From NCBI GenBank assembly GCA_035628995.1, contig DASPIR010000023.1, positions 496,001 through 560,000 of the forward strand: DNA of 64,000 bases, read 5' to 3'. The notes under the pieces are model-generated. The model ran no database searches. It saw nothing but the letters and a program-made list of their open reading frames with translations, and had not been told where the DNA came from. A program made the translations under genes and the position numbers. The stretch comes from Clostridia bacterium. Its GTDB lineage: Bacteria > Bacillota > Clostridia > Lutisporales > Lutisporaceae. Below, piece after piece: positions 28,521 through 37,187 of this stretch (positions are counted from its first letter, which is position 1; every line of letters starts with the position of its first letter).

Positions 28521-29636
28521 ATGAAAGACCCTAGAGTATCTATGCTCGCAAAAAATCTTATAAGTTACTCCCTTGAGCTTAAGGCTGGGGAAAACTTGCT
28601 AATTGAACTCTTTGATGACGGTGAAGACCTGGTAGCAGAGCTGGTTAAACAAGCCTATAAAGTAGGGGCTAAACCCTTTATCTCTGTCAAGGCGAGAAGG
28701 CTGCTTCGTGAGCTCTTATCCGGAACAGATGCTGAACATATGGCACAGGTTGCAAAGTATGAAGCAATGCGCATGAAGGAAATGGATGCCTATATATCTA
28801 TCAGAGGCTTTAAGAATGCCCTTGAGTATTCAGACATCCCAAGTGGAAAGATGAGCATTTATAGAGCGCAGTGGGTGAAGCCGGTGCACTTTGACATAAG
28901 AATACCAAAAACTAAATGGTGCTTGATGAACTATCCGACAGGAGCCATGTCACAAGCAGCGAATATGAGCACAGAACAGTTCGAGGACTTCTATTTCGAT
29001 GTATGCACTCTTGATTATTCCAAGATGTCCAAGGCTATGGACCCGCTGGCTGAGCTGATGAGCAAGACTGATAAGGTAAGGATAACCGGAGTTGGCACTG
29101 AACTGACCTTCTCCATAAAAGGCCTTTCTCCAATAAAGTGCGACGGCAGACTGAACATCCCGGATGGGGAAGTGTTCTCAGCACCCGTCAAAGACTCGGT
29201 AAACGGATACATAACCTACAATACCCCCTCCGAATATGAGGGTAAGCTATACGAAAATGTACGCCTTGAATTCAAGGATGGAAAAATAATAAAAGCAACC
29301 TCTAATGATACAGAAGCAATAAATCAGATATTTGATACTGATGAAGGAGCAAGATATGTAGGAGAGTTCGCTATTGGTGTGAATCCTTACATAGTAAAAC
29401 CTATGCGGGACATACTATTTGATGAAAAAATCATGGGAAGCTTCCACTTTACACCCGGCGCCTCTTATGACAATTGCTTCAATGGCAACAAATCCACAAT
29501 CCACTGGGATCTCGTATGCATACAAACACCAGAATACGGCGGAGGCGAAATCTGGTTTGATGATGTACTCATCAGAAAAGACGGCAGATTCGTACAAAAA
29601 GAGTTGGAAGTATTGAATCCTGAGAATCTAAAATAA
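28521..29636 (+). CDS. M29-family aminopeptidase, copy 1
   Basis: A 371-residue metallo-aminopeptidase of the thermophilic M29 family (AmpS/AmpT type), cytosolic. Seen are the N-terminal LELKAGENLLIELFDDGEDL, the central TGVGTELTFSIKG, the metal-site region GEFAIGVNPYIVKPM, MGSFHFTPG and the C-terminal EIWFDDVLIRKDGRF. AGGAGG precedes the ATG. It is followed 101 bases later by a same-length paralogue, with a promoter-like AT-rich gap between them. Substrate range is unknown. Confidence 0.9.
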   Translation: MKDPRVSMLAKNLISYSLELKAGENLLIELFDDGEDLVAELVKQAYKVGAKPFISVKARRLLRELLSGTDAEHMAQVAKYEAMRMKEMDAYISIRGFKNALEYSDIPSGKMSIYRAQWVKPVHFDIRIPKTKWCLMNYPTGAMSQAANMSTEQFEDFYFDVCTLDYSKMSKAMDPLAELMSKTDKVRITGVGTELTFSIKGLSPIKCDGRLNIPDGEVFSAPVKDSVNGYITYNTPSEYEGKLYENVRLEFKDGKIIKATSNDTEAINQIFDTDEGARYVGEFAIGVNPYIVKPMRDILFDEKIMGSFHFTPGASYDNCFNGNKSTIHWDLVCIQTPEYGGGEIWFDDVLIRKDGRFVQKELEVLNPENLK

Positions 29637-29737
29637 TTCATCCAACATATTTTTTTCATATTTTCGTTGTGTTATAATTTCACTGATTAGTTGTACGTTT
29701 AAGTTAAATAAAATCATCTAAAGAGGAGGTTACATAA

Positions 29738-30853
29738 ATGAAGGATCCAAGAATTACGCAAATGGCTAAGAACCTTTTAGGTTATTCTGTAAAGCTAAAG
29801 CCCGGAGAAAACGTTCTTATTGAATTTTACGACTCTGGTGAAGAACTCGTTGCCGAGCTTATAAAAGAAACTTATCGAATAGGTGGAAGGCCATTTCTAT
29901 CAGTTAAGAACAGAGAGCTGATAAGGGAATTGATATTGGGCACAGATGCAGAGCATATGTCTCAAACTGCTCGCTATGAAGCAGAAAGAATGAAGGATAT
30001 GCAGGCATACATAGGCATAAGGGGAGCCCTTAACTCTTCTGACTGGTCTGATATTCCAAGTGATAAAATGGGTTTATATCAGTCCAAATGGTCCAAGACT
30101 GTTCACTCAGAAATCAGGGTGCCGAAGACAAAATGGTGCGTAATGAGATATCCCAACAACTCAATGGCACAGATGGCCAATATGAGCACTGAACAGTTTG
30201 AGGATTTCTATTTCAATGTATGCAATCTGGATTACGCAAAGATGTCAAAAGCTATGGACCCGCTTGCTGCGCTTATGAGCAAAACCGACAAAGTAAGAAT
30301 TAAAGGTGTCGGAACTGATTTAAGCTTCTCCATCAAAGGTCTTCCTGCTATAAAATGCGACGGAGAAGCCAATATTCCGGATGGAGAAGTATATTCTGCT
30401 CCGGTAAAAGACTCAGTCAACGGATATATAACATATAATACACCGGCAGAATACCAGGGCTACACTTACGAAGGCATAAAATTGGAATTCAAGGATGGGA
30501 AAATCGTAAATGCCACATCAAACGATACCGTGAGAATAAACCAAGTATTCGACACAGATGCAGGCGCTAGATATGTAGGTGAGTTCGCCATTGGTGTAAA
30601 TCCATACATTATTAAGCCAATGAAAGACACTCTTTTTGACGAGAAAATTATGGGAAGCTTCCACTTCACTCCCGGCAGCTCCTACGACCAGTGCTATAAC
30701 GGCAACAAATCAGCAATCCACTGGGATCTCGTATGCATACAAACACCAGAATACGGTGGCGGCGAAATCTGGTTTGATGATGTACTCATCAGAAAAGACG
30801 GCAGATTCGTCCTTAAAGAACTGGATGTATTGAATCCTGAAAAACTGAAATAG
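29738..30853 (+). CDS. M29-family aminopeptidase, copy 2
   Basis: Tandem paralogue of the preceding gene, also 371 residues with no insertions or deletions relative to it. All family blocks are kept (VKLKPGENVLIEFYDSGEEL, KGVGTDLSFSIKG, GEFAIGVNPYIIKPM, MGSFHFTPG). Divergence is spread along the gene, but a 93-base stretch near the 3' end (30718-30810) matches copy 1 (29501-29593) with only two differences. It has its own GAGGAGG ribosome site and is followed by a terminator. Confidence 0.9.
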   Translation: MKDPRITQMAKNLLGYSVKLKPGENVLIEFYDSGEELVAELIKETYRIGGRPFLSVKNRELIRELILGTDAEHMSQTARYEAERMKDMQAYIGIRGALNSSDWSDIPSDKMGLYQSKWSKTVHSEIRVPKTKWCVMRYPNNSMAQMANMSTEQFEDFYFNVCNLDYAKMSKAMDPLAALMSKTDKVRIKGVGTDLSFSIKGLPAIKCDGEANIPDGEVYSAPVKDSVNGYITYNTPAEYQGYTYEGIKLEFKDGKIVNATSNDTVRINQVFDTDAGARYVGEFAIGVNPYIIKPMKDTLFDEKIMGSFHFTPGSSYDQCYNGNKSAIHWDLVCIQTPEYGGGEIWFDDVLIRKDGRFVLKELDVLNPEKLK

Positions 30854-30857
30854 TGAA

Positions 30858-30884
30858 AGAGGAAGCCTAAAATGGCTTCCTTTA
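30858..30884 (+). terminator. Terminator after the aminopeptidase pair
   Basis: Stem GGAAGCC / GGCTTCC with loop TAAAAT followed by TTTAATTT, directly after the stop codon of copy 2. Confidence 0.8.
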
Positions 30885-30918
30885 ATTTGCACTTTATTAA
30901 AGATGTTCTTATGCAACG

Positions 30919-31122
30919 GGGGAACGGGTACCACTGAACACACGGATGTTCCACGGATTCCTACGGAATAACACGGTTAATTTTTATAATATATTGCGAC
31001 GTTAGAGAATTTTGATACTTACGTCATTATCGATTATTACTAATGTTTCAGAATATTTTCCCCGCTGTGTATTCAGTGGGTTTCAGTGTTTTTCCGAAGG
31101 AAATCCGTGGTACCCGTTCCCC
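30919..31122. repeat. 204-bp inverted-repeat element (MITE-like)
   Basis: Perfect 15-bp terminal inverted repeats GGGGAACGGGTACCA (30919-30933) and TGGTACCCGTTCCCC (31108-31122). Inside are further imperfect inverted pieces: CCACGGATTCCTACGG near 30951 against CCGAAGGAAATCCGTGG near 31095, and CCACTGAACACACGG against CTGTGTATTCAGTGG near 31063. It encodes nothing and fills most of the 307-base gap between the aminopeptidase and ribH. Confidence 0.75.
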
Positions 31123-31160
31123 ATTTAATACTTCGCATTATTCTGCAATTGTGTACTAAA

Positions 31161-31622
31161 TTATATGCTATTAAGCAGGTTTACCATTTCTATTGCGGTC
31201 AGTGCAGCATCAAAGCCCTTGTTTCCGGATTTTGTACCTGCCCTTTCTATAGCCTGCTCAATGTTTTCCGTTGTAAGTACTCCAAATATTATCGGAATGC
31301 CCGTAGCTAGCATTACGTTTGCTATCCCCTTGGTTACTTCACTGGAAACATATTCAAAGTGAGGTGTAGAACCTCTGATTACAGCACCAAGGCATATAAC
31401 AGCATCATATCTGCCTGTCTTTGCCAGCTTCTGTGCCGCCAATGGTATCTCGAATGCTCCGGGAACCCAGCTTATTTCTATGTTTTCCTCATCACAGCCA
31501 TGCCTTTTCAGCCCATCAATGCATCCCCCCAGCAGCTTGTTGCCAATAAACTCATTGAATCTGCCAATTACAATAGCGAATTTCCTATTACCCGCAATTA
31601 AATTTCCTTCATATACTTTCAT
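31161..31622 (-). CDS. ribH: 6,7-dimethyl-8-ribityllumazine synthase
   Basis: Condenses 5-amino-6-ribitylaminouracil with 3,4-dihydroxy-2-butanone-4-phosphate, the penultimate riboflavin step. The 153-residue protein has the start [38 protein letters not shown], the active-site block [20 protein letters not shown] and the final [21 protein letters not shown] precedes the ATG. It is the last gene of the rib operon. Confidence 0.96.
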   Translation of the reverse strand: MKVYEGNLIAGNRKFAIVIGRFNEFIGNKLLGGCIDGLKRHGCDEENIEISWVPGAFEIPLAAQKLAKTGRYDAVICLGAVIRGSTPHFEYVSSEVTKGIANVMLATGIPIIFGVLTTENIEQAIERAGTKSGNKGFDAALTAIEMVNLLNSI

Positions 31623-31652
31623 TTAATTACCTCCTATATAATGAATTTGAAA

Positions 31653-32849
31653 TTATACATTATGGAGCATATGCCCCATTCTTTCCTTCTTAGTGTGCAA
31701 GTACCTCTCATTCTTTATATTTGCACCTACCTCTATGGGTACGCGCTCAATTACCTCAAGGCCATATCCAGACAATCCCTTAAGCTTCTTCGGGTTATTT
31801 GTAATCAGCCTTAGCTTCTTAATTCCAATATCCTTAAGTATTTGTGCCCCTATACCGTAGTCCCTCAAATCTGCCGGAAAACCCAGCATTACATTTGCAT
31901 CTACCGTATCAACTCCAGTATCCTGAAGCTCATATGCCCTGATTTTATTAACCAATCCTATACCTCTGCCTTCCTGCCTCATGTAAAGCAGTACCCCTCG
32001 GCCTTCCTGCTCTATCATTCTTGCAGCTTCTGCAAATTGTTCACCGCAATCGCACCTTAAAGAGCCGAAGGCATCCCCTGTGAGACACTCCGAATGAACC
32101 CTGACCAATACAGGCTCATCTGTAGTTACATCTCCCTTAACAAGTGCTACATGGTGCTCGCCACTTATTGTGCTCTCATAAGCCATTACTCTGAATTCTC
32201 CGTATTTAGTCGGCATAAAGGCGTCTGCAGCTTTATAAACCAGCTTTTCTTCATTGCTTCTGTACTTTATCAGGTCGGCTATCGTAATTATCATCAACTG
32301 ATGCTTTTTTGAGTATTCAATAAGATCCGGGAGCCTCGCCATTGTACCGTCATCCTTCATAATCTCACAGATAACCCCTGCAGGGTAAAGCCCTGCCATT
32401 CTTGCAAGATCCACTGCGGCTTCCGTGTGTCCTGCTCTTTTAAGGACTCCGCCTTTTCTTGCCTTTAAAGGGAATATGTGCCCAGGCTTAGTCAGGTCCT
32501 CCGGACTTGTACCGGAATCCACCAATGCCTTTATTGTATCTGCTCTCTCAAAGGCTGATATACCGGTAGAACAGCTTCTGCAATCAACAGATACAGTAAA
32601 AGCAGTTTCCTTCGCATCGGTATTATTGATGGTCATAGGTTCTATCTTTAGCTCCTTAAGCCGTTCCTCAGCCATAGGAACACATATCAGTCCCCTTCCA
32701 TGCATAGCCATGAAATTTACAGCTTCTGGGGTAGCTTTGGAGGCTGCCATCAAGAGATCCCCCTCATTCTCCCTGTCTTCGTCATCAACAACGATTATCA
32801 TATTTCCTTTTTTCAAATCTTCTAAAGCTTCTTCAATTCTATTAAACAT
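31653..32849 (-). CDS. ribBA: Bifunctional DHBP synthase / GTP cyclohydrolase II
   Basis: Fusion supplying both riboflavin precursors. The N-terminal RibB domain (1-200) shows [22 protein letters not shown] and the [17 protein letters not shown] block; it makes 3,4-dihydroxybutanone-4-phosphate from ribulose-5-phosphate. The C-terminal RibA domain has the zinc site [20 protein letters not shown] and [19 protein letters not shown]; it opens GTP. The 398-residue length is standard. It follows ribE by 11 bases. Confidence 0.97.
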   Translation of the reverse strand: MFNRIEEALEDLKKGNMIIVVDDEDRENEGDLLMAASKATPEAVNFMAMHGRGLICVPMAEERLKELKIEPMTINNTDAKETAFTVSVDCRSCSTGISAFERADTIKALVDSGTSPEDLTKPGHIFPLKARKGGVLKRAGHTEAAVDLARMAGLYPAGVICEIMKDDGTMARLPDLIEYSKKHQLMIITIADLIKYRSNEEKLVYKAADAFMPTKYGEFRVMAYESTISGEHHVALVKGDVTTDEPVLVRVHSECLTGDAFGSLRCDCGEQFAEAARMIEQEGRGVLLYMRQEGRGIGLVNKIRAYELQDTGVDTVDANVMLGFPADLRDYGIGAQILKDIGIKKLRLITNNPKKLKGLSGYGLEVIERVPIEVGANIKNERYLHTKKERMGHMLHNV

Positions 32850-32860
32850 ACCTATCCCTC

Positions 32861-33505
32861 CTAAAAACCATTTTCCATCAAGTACTCCAAAGTAACACCA
32901 CCCCTAGAGCTCTTGTTCTCTCGACTAATTAACTTTTCAATGTATTTTCCAATAATGTCACATTCAAGATTCACTTTATATCCGACCTTCCGATCAGGCA
33001 ATGTAGTATAATCCCTGGTGTGCGGGATAACTGCTATTTTGAAGACCCTATCATCCACGTACTGTACTGTGAGGCTTATGCCGTCAACCGCAATTGAGCC
33101 CTTGTGTATTATATACTTTAGTATTTCATCACTCGCTTCAATTGTGATCCAAACTGCATTATCCTCCTTTTTCATTTCATATATCGTACCTGTTCCATCA
33201 ATATGCCCCGATACTATGTGTCCTCCAAATCGCCTCATTGGTGAAAGAGCCCTTTCCAAATTGACAGCGTCTCCAGGCTTAAGATATTTAAGATTTGTTG
33301 CCCTTATTGTCTCAGGCATAACATCAGCATCAAAGCAATTTCCCTTTATTGCAGTGACTGTAAGGCAGACTCCATTAACACTAATGCTGTCTCCTATCAA
33401 GGTCCCTTCAAAAATATCGCTGCATTCCACAGCAAGACTCACTGATTTTTCTCCCTTTCTTATCCCCCTTATACTCCCTATTTCCTCCACAATTCCAGTA
33501 AACGT
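32861..33505 (-). CDS. ribE: Riboflavin synthase alpha chain, apparent ACG start
   Basis: Dismutates two lumazines to riboflavin. Two lumazine-binding repeats are visible: [12 protein letters not shown] with [15 protein letters not shown], then [31 protein letters not shown]. The family nearly always begins MFTGIVEE. Here the frame reads ACG TTT ACT GGA ATT GTG GAG GAA, so the position of Met is ACG, nine bases after AGGAG. The first standard start, GTG at 33490, would remove the MFTGI strand needed for trimer and active site. Initiation at ACG or a base change is inferred. It lies six bases after ribD. Confidence 0.88.
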   Translation of the reverse strand, partial: TFTGIVEEIGSIRGIRKGEKSVSLAVECSDIFEGTLIGDSISVNGVCLTVTAIKGNCFDADVMPETIRATNLKYLKPGDAVNLERALSPMRRFGGHIVSGHIDGTGTIYEMKKEDNAVWITIEASDEILKYIIHKGSIAVDGISLTVQYVDDRVFKIAVIPHTRDYTTLPDRKVGYKVNLECDIIGKYIEKLISRENKSSRGGVTLEYLMENGF

Positions 33506-33511
33506 GTCAAA

Positions 33512-34627
33512 TCACTCCTCCCAAGGTACATTTACATATCCCTCAATTAATACATCATGACCAAACGTAGTAACGTTTTGATGTTTAAGCCTATAGCCAT
33601 CACTTATAGAGTCAACTCCAGCTCCCATGACAGGCGTAGGTGCAGCTTTGCCTCCTATAATTACTGGTGCAATAAAGAACGCCACCTTGTCAATGAGCCC
33701 TTCCTCTATGAATGCTGAAGCCACTGTGCCTCCGCCCTCCACCATTAAGCTGTCTATTCCCCTTTTGTACAGCTCCTCCATGAGCTGCCTTATATCTACT
33801 TTCCCATCCTTTTTATCAGTGATAATTACCTCTATGCCCCTACCCTTCAAATACTTCAGCTTTTCTTCTGTCATGTCTCCTGTCGCAGCTATAATAGTCC
33901 TTTTATTTTCATCTGTTTCAAGCACTTTTGCATCAGCTGGTATTCTGCCCTTTGAATCAACTATTATCCTTACAGGATTCCTTGTTTTAATTCCTTCAAG
34001 TCTTGTGGTCAGCTCAGGATCATCTTTTATTGCAGTGTTCACTCCTACAAGTATGGACGAATACTTATTCCTCAAATTATGGACATACTCCCTTGATTGT
34101 TCACCGCTTATCCATTTGGAATCTCCGGACTTTGTCGCTGTCTTTCCATCCAGGGTCATTGCTGATTTCAGAAGTACAAAAGGTGTCTTCTTAGTTATAA
34201 ACTTAATAAAAATATCATTGAGTTTTAATGCCTCAAGCCTATTGATCCCCACATCAACCTGTATGCCGCTGTCCTTCAAAAGCTTTATCCCCCGCCCTGC
34301 CACTAAAGGATTGGGGTCCTCCATTGCTACAACAACACGTTTGAACCTTCTTTTAACCAGCTCTGCAGCACAAGGAGGCGTCCTTCCGAAATGTGAACAA
34401 GGCTCCAAGTTCACATATATAGTCGAATTCTCTACATCCTCACTTGAATTCCTAATGGCATTAATCTCTGCATGAGCCTCCCCGGCTCTCTCATGCCAGC
34501 CTTCTCCTATGACTCTCCCCTCTTTTACGATGACTGCGCCGACAAGTGGATTGGGACTTGTGCTGCCGCTGCCTCTCGCAGCTAGTTCCAGTACTTTCTT
34601 CATGTAAAAGGAATCATCCAATACCAT
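33512..34627 (-). CDS. ribD: Bifunctional riboflavin deaminase/reductase RibD
   Basis: Carries out steps two and three of riboflavin synthesis. The N-terminal deaminase has the zinc motif HAEINAI with PCSHFGRTPPC; the C-terminal reductase has KSAMTLDGKTATKSGDSKWI, DPELTTR and SLMVEGGGTVASAFI. Start at the ATG at 34627 follows GGAGG by five bases; a GTG one codon earlier is possible. First gene of the operon, controlled by the FMN riboswitch upstream. Confidence 0.96.
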   Translation of the reverse strand: MVLDDSFYMKKVLELAARGSGSTSPNPLVGAVIVKEGRVIGEGWHERAGEAHAEINAIRNSSEDVENSTIYVNLEPCSHFGRTPPCAAELVKRRFKRVVVAMEDPNPLVAGRGIKLLKDSGIQVDVGINRLEALKLNDIFIKFITKKTPFVLLKSAMTLDGKTATKSGDSKWISGEQSREYVHNLRNKYSSILVGVNTAIKDDPELTTRLEGIKTRNPVRIIVDSKGRIPADAKVLETDENKRTIIAATGDMTEEKLKYLKGRGIEVIITDKKDGKVDIRQLMEELYKRGIDSLMVEGGGTVASAFIEEGLIDKVAFFIAPVIIGGKAAPTPVMGAGVDSISDGYRLKHQNVTTFGHDVLIEGYVNVPWEE

Positions 34628-34673
34628 CACTCCCTCCGCATCTATTATTGGCTAGTATTCCATAATTGTGTCT

Positions 34674-34713
34674 GAAAAAAACTAAGCCCTGAAGTAAAAT
34701 CACTTCAGGGCTT
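34674..34713 (-). terminator. Second terminator of the FMN riboswitch leader
   Basis: In the minus-strand RNA AAGCCCUGAAG pairs with CUUCAGGGCUU around UGAUUUUA, followed by AG and a U-run. Its 5' arm CCCUGAAG is the exact complement of CUUCAGGG at the 5' end of the FMN aptamer, which allows a competing antiterminator. Confidence 0.85.
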
Positions 34714-34733
34714 GATAGTTAAACACATATGCC

Positions 34734-34759
34734 TACAAAAAAACCTGGCATAAGCCAGG
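34734..34759 (-). terminator. First terminator of the FMN riboswitch leader
   Basis: Minus-strand CCUGGC UUAU GCCAGG followed by seven U residues, 25 bases after the aptamer. It also contains CCCUG, complementary to CAGGG in the aptamer 5' strand. Confidence 0.8.
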
Positions 34760-34783
34760 GTAGTGTTTAAAATACACCTTCTT

Positions 34784-34895
34784 CCATCCAGACTATACTG
34801 TCGGCTTCGGAATCTAACCGAATCTGCTAATGAAGCATAAGCTCCATTGGCTCGCGGGCTTTACCGCCGGTAGGGAATTACACCCCTCCCTGAAG
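34784..34895 (-). ncRNA. FMN riboswitch (RFN element)
   Basis: Read on the minus strand it begins CUUCAGGGAGGGGUGUAAUU and contains CCCUACCGGCGGUAAAGCCC, GCGAGCC, the AGAUUCGGUUAGAUUCCGAAGCCGACAGU region (split here by name only) and ends in UAUAGUCUGGAUG. These are the conserved blocks of the RFN aptamer. It lies about 150 bases before ribD and controls the operon by FMN-dependent termination. Confidence 0.97.
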
Positions 34896-34969
34896 ATTTA
34901 CAATTTATTTAATTCTTTATTATTATAACTGTAGTTAATATCTTTGTAAAGAAGCAAAGCATAATAATT

Positions 34970-36016
34970 CTAATTGCTGTTTTTTATTACATTGATTTCT
35001 GCTTTAAGATGCATCATGTCCTTCTCTAAAAGCTTTTCACACAAATCTTTGAAAATTCCATCTATGTCAGTGAAGGATTTTTCTGTCTCTGCCACCAGCT
35101 TGCTTACTTCCTCCGAGGATTCCTCAAAGTTTGATAACCTAAGGTACTTCTTAACTATTTCACCGAAGGCATTGAGATAATAATAGAAAAACTTCCTTAC
35201 ATGAGTAAGGCTCTCAGGATTTGTCCTGACCTCTCCAATTATCTTTTCCCCTGTGCAGCAGATAGCTTCTGTTCTCGCTCTTATTTCAGCATCTTTTATC
35301 TTGTCAATATCTTTTCTTATCTCAAAGAGCTGCTCGAAGGCATCTTTTATAAGCTTCTCTACAGACTCATTATCCTTAGACTCTTCTTTGTCTTCTTCTA
35401 CCTTCTGCTCCGCAGCCCTTTTCTTGAAGCTTCCTGAAATGCCGGATATAACTCCCGCCACCATCATGAGTCCAAAGCCCGCTGCAAATATTGCACCGGC
35501 GTAGAGCAGCTTGCCCATTGCTAAAGCCACTATCGCGGGTATTATTGTAAGTATGAACAATACAACGTAGAAATCCTTATTATGTCCCTCATTGGAATGC
35601 TTTCCCTTCTCTGCTGCCGAAGCTGCCCCTTGCGCATTGTTGTTTTCGGGCTTTTTAAACTCTCTTACATTATCAGCCGCTTTATTAACTTTAGTGTCTT
35701 CTGCTTTTTTCGTAAAAGCAGCCTCTTGCTTTATATCGTTTACGGTATAGCGCACATTTTGCTTCTCAGCCGCAGTCTTTTGCGGGGCATTTTTTACATT
35801 GTCTGCACTTTTAGAGCTTGACCCTATACCCGAAAGCACTCCAAACAAAACCTGAAATACTACCTCAACAATTTTGAATGCTAAAGTAATAGAAAAAGAT
35901 ATTATGCCAAATATTAGCCCTACCAAGGAACCGGCACCTCTATGGCAACCGCTGCCGTGATTTCTTCTCATATCATCAAATTCCCCATTCTCGTGTTCCC
36001 ATCTCCTGCGCCCCAT
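34970..36016 (-). CDS. XpaC-like membrane protein
   Basis: A 348-residue protein. The N-terminus is charged and Gly/His-rich (1-28), then comes a hydrophobic stretch (about 29-62), a Lys/Ala/Asn-rich linker (65-145), a second pair of membrane helices (about 148-192) and a cytosolic helical C-terminal domain with EEDKEESKDN, IRKDIDKIKDAEIRARTEAI and RKFFYYYLNAFGEIVKKYL. The C-terminal layout resembles the XpaC family (5-bromo-4-chloroindolyl phosphate hydrolysis), often paired with toxic-anion-resistance TelA proteins; no telA is adjacent. Assignment is moderate and the biochemical role unknown. Confidence 0.6.
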   Translation of the reverse strand: MGRRRWEHENGEFDDMRRNHGSGCHRGAGSLVGLIFGIISFSITLAFKIVEVVFQVLFGVLSGIGSSSKSADNVKNAPQKTAAEKQNVRYTVNDIKQEAAFTKKAEDTKVNKAADNVREFKKPENNNAQGAASAAEKGKHSNEGHNKDFYVVLFILTIIPAIVALAMGKLLYAGAIFAAGFGLMMVAGVISGISGSFKKRAAEQKVEEDKEESKDNESVEKLIKDAFEQLFEIRKDIDKIKDAEIRARTEAICCTGEKIIGEVRTNPESLTHVRKFFYYYLNAFGEIVKKYLRLSNFEESSEEVSKLVAETEKSFTDIDGIFKDLCEKLLEKDMMHLKAEINVIKNSN

Positions 36017-36171
36017 TATAATCCGCTCCCGTCAAAGATTTTACTTTACATATCTATATACTGCAGTTGTCCCCCATTTGTTTCAAAAATTTTAAAAAAA
36101 CTTTTATGTATTAATCCTATTCTTATCCGCAAAATAATAAATAGTATACTTTTATGAAAGGAGCTGTTGCA

Positions 36172-36330
36172 TTGAAGGATTCAAAAGAAAAAAAGACATA
36201 TACTACAAGCAGTACCGGGCATATTGACGAAGGAAGAAATGAAACTACCAGGATTACTTATACCGATTCAATTTCAGTACCGGCATCAGAGAACACCCTG
36301 GAGAAAAACAAAAAAGAAGGAAGAAAGTGA
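36172..36330 (+). CDS. Small hydrophilic protein, 52 residues
   Basis: A short frame starting at TTG, with AAAGGAG eight bases upstream; an in-frame ATG at 36154 lies ahead of that site and is less likely. The product is very polar: DSKEKKTYTTSSTGHIDEGR in the first half, then Thr/Ser-rich sequence and KNKKEGRK at the end. No family was recognised. It ends inside a bidirectional terminator. The ribosome site, defined terminator and lack of any competing gene make it credible. Confidence 0.5.
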   Translation: MKDSKEKKTYTTSSTGHIDEGRNETTRITYTDSISVPASENTLEKNKKEGRK

Positions 36331-36354
36331 TAGGTGCATGCACCCATCACTTTC
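36323..36354. terminator. Bidirectional terminator of converging genes
   Basis: Stem GAAAGTGAT-A-GGTG / CACC-C-ATCACTTTC with a CATG loop followed by TTTTAT. It overlaps the stop of the 52-residue gene and directly precedes the DUF975 stop. Confidence 0.85.
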
Positions 36355-36356
36355 TT

Positions 36357-37040
36357 TTATCCGTTATAGCTTTCTTTCAAGTCCAGATAAAAATTAGCCT
36401 TTGCTGCTCTGTAGTAAGGGATTGCATATATCATGCCCAATCCTAAGGTCACAACGCCTAATATGAACCACCCCAGGAAGCCCAGCCACATTTCCAGAAA
36501 TCTCATCTTGTGGCCATTCATCATTTCCTTGCTTCTTGTTATTGCTTCCAAAGCTCCTATCCCAGGATTGTCATTTACAATAAAGTAAGCCATAGAATAT
36601 TTTATCGCCGCAATAATGCCTGGAACTATCAAAAGCAGTGTCCATAATACTGTGAAAACCATAATGAAAAAATTTAAAACAAAGTTAGTCTTAAACAAAC
36701 TAAAACCCGAGAACAACTCCGAGAACTCAGCATGTTCGTGTCTTGCGAGCTTCAGGAAAAAAGCCGCAACACCAAAGTAAATCGGTCCTCCAATTATAAA
36801 ACTGACAAGTGACATGAGCCCGTTAAAAGGATTACCTCCATTTGGAACTCTTACTAAGTTTCCATTCTCCATAATAAACTTAAATGAAGCACTTGCACCA
36901 TTATTTGATATAAAAGCTTCTACCAGAAGCCATGCCACCACACATACCGCTATAGCTATAAGCCATTTGCCATCAAGGTTTTCCTTTGCCGTAGTTTTCA
37001 GCTCTATGGAATCCCTATATCTTTTAATACCGTCTGTCAT
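36357..37040 (-). CDS. DUF975 family membrane protein
   Basis: A 227-residue integral membrane protein with five to six helices. It carries DUF975 features: a basic start with LKTTAKENLDGKWLIAIAVC, the conserved LLLIVPGIIAAIKYSMAYFI, ALEAITRSKEMMNGHKMRF and a C-terminal helix before YAIPYYRAAKANFYLDL. Start ATG at 37040 follows AAGGGG; a GTG three codons earlier overlaps that site. The function of the family is unknown. Confidence 0.82.
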   Translation of the reverse strand: MTDGIKRYRDSIELKTTAKENLDGKWLIAIAVCVVAWLLVEAFISNNGASASFKFIMENGNLVRVPNGGNPFNGLMSLVSFIIGGPIYFGVAAFFLKLARHEHAEFSELFSGFSLFKTNFVLNFFIMVFTVLWTLLLIVPGIIAAIKYSMAYFIVNDNPGIGALEAITRSKEMMNGHKMRFLEMWLGFLGWFILGVVTLGLGMIYAIPYYRAAKANFYLDLKESYNG

Positions 37041-37130
37041 CGTATACACCCCTTAGATTAAAAATTAATTAGTTTATTTATCCATATCTAGATACTACCA
37101 AATATACAAAAATGTTTCAAACTATTCGAA

Positions 37131-37170
37131 AAAAAATTAGGCGTTTCGGTCTGGATAAGCCGGAACGCCT
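37131..37170 (-). terminator. Terminator after spoIVA
   Basis: Minus-strand stem AGGCGTTCCGG / CCGAAACGCCT (one mismatch) followed by AATTTTTTTT, 17 bases after the spoIVA stop. Confidence 0.85.
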
Positions 37171-37187
37171 GGTACTGCTTCAATTCT

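Noticed and set aside
31086-31310. Small plus-strand frame at the right end of the 204-bp inverted-repeat element
   Set aside because: Half is inverted-repeat DNA and half is antisense to ribH; no coding signal.
33627-34475. Long plus-strand open frame of 282 codons
   Set aside because: Antisense shadow of ribD; all conservation is in the ribD frame.
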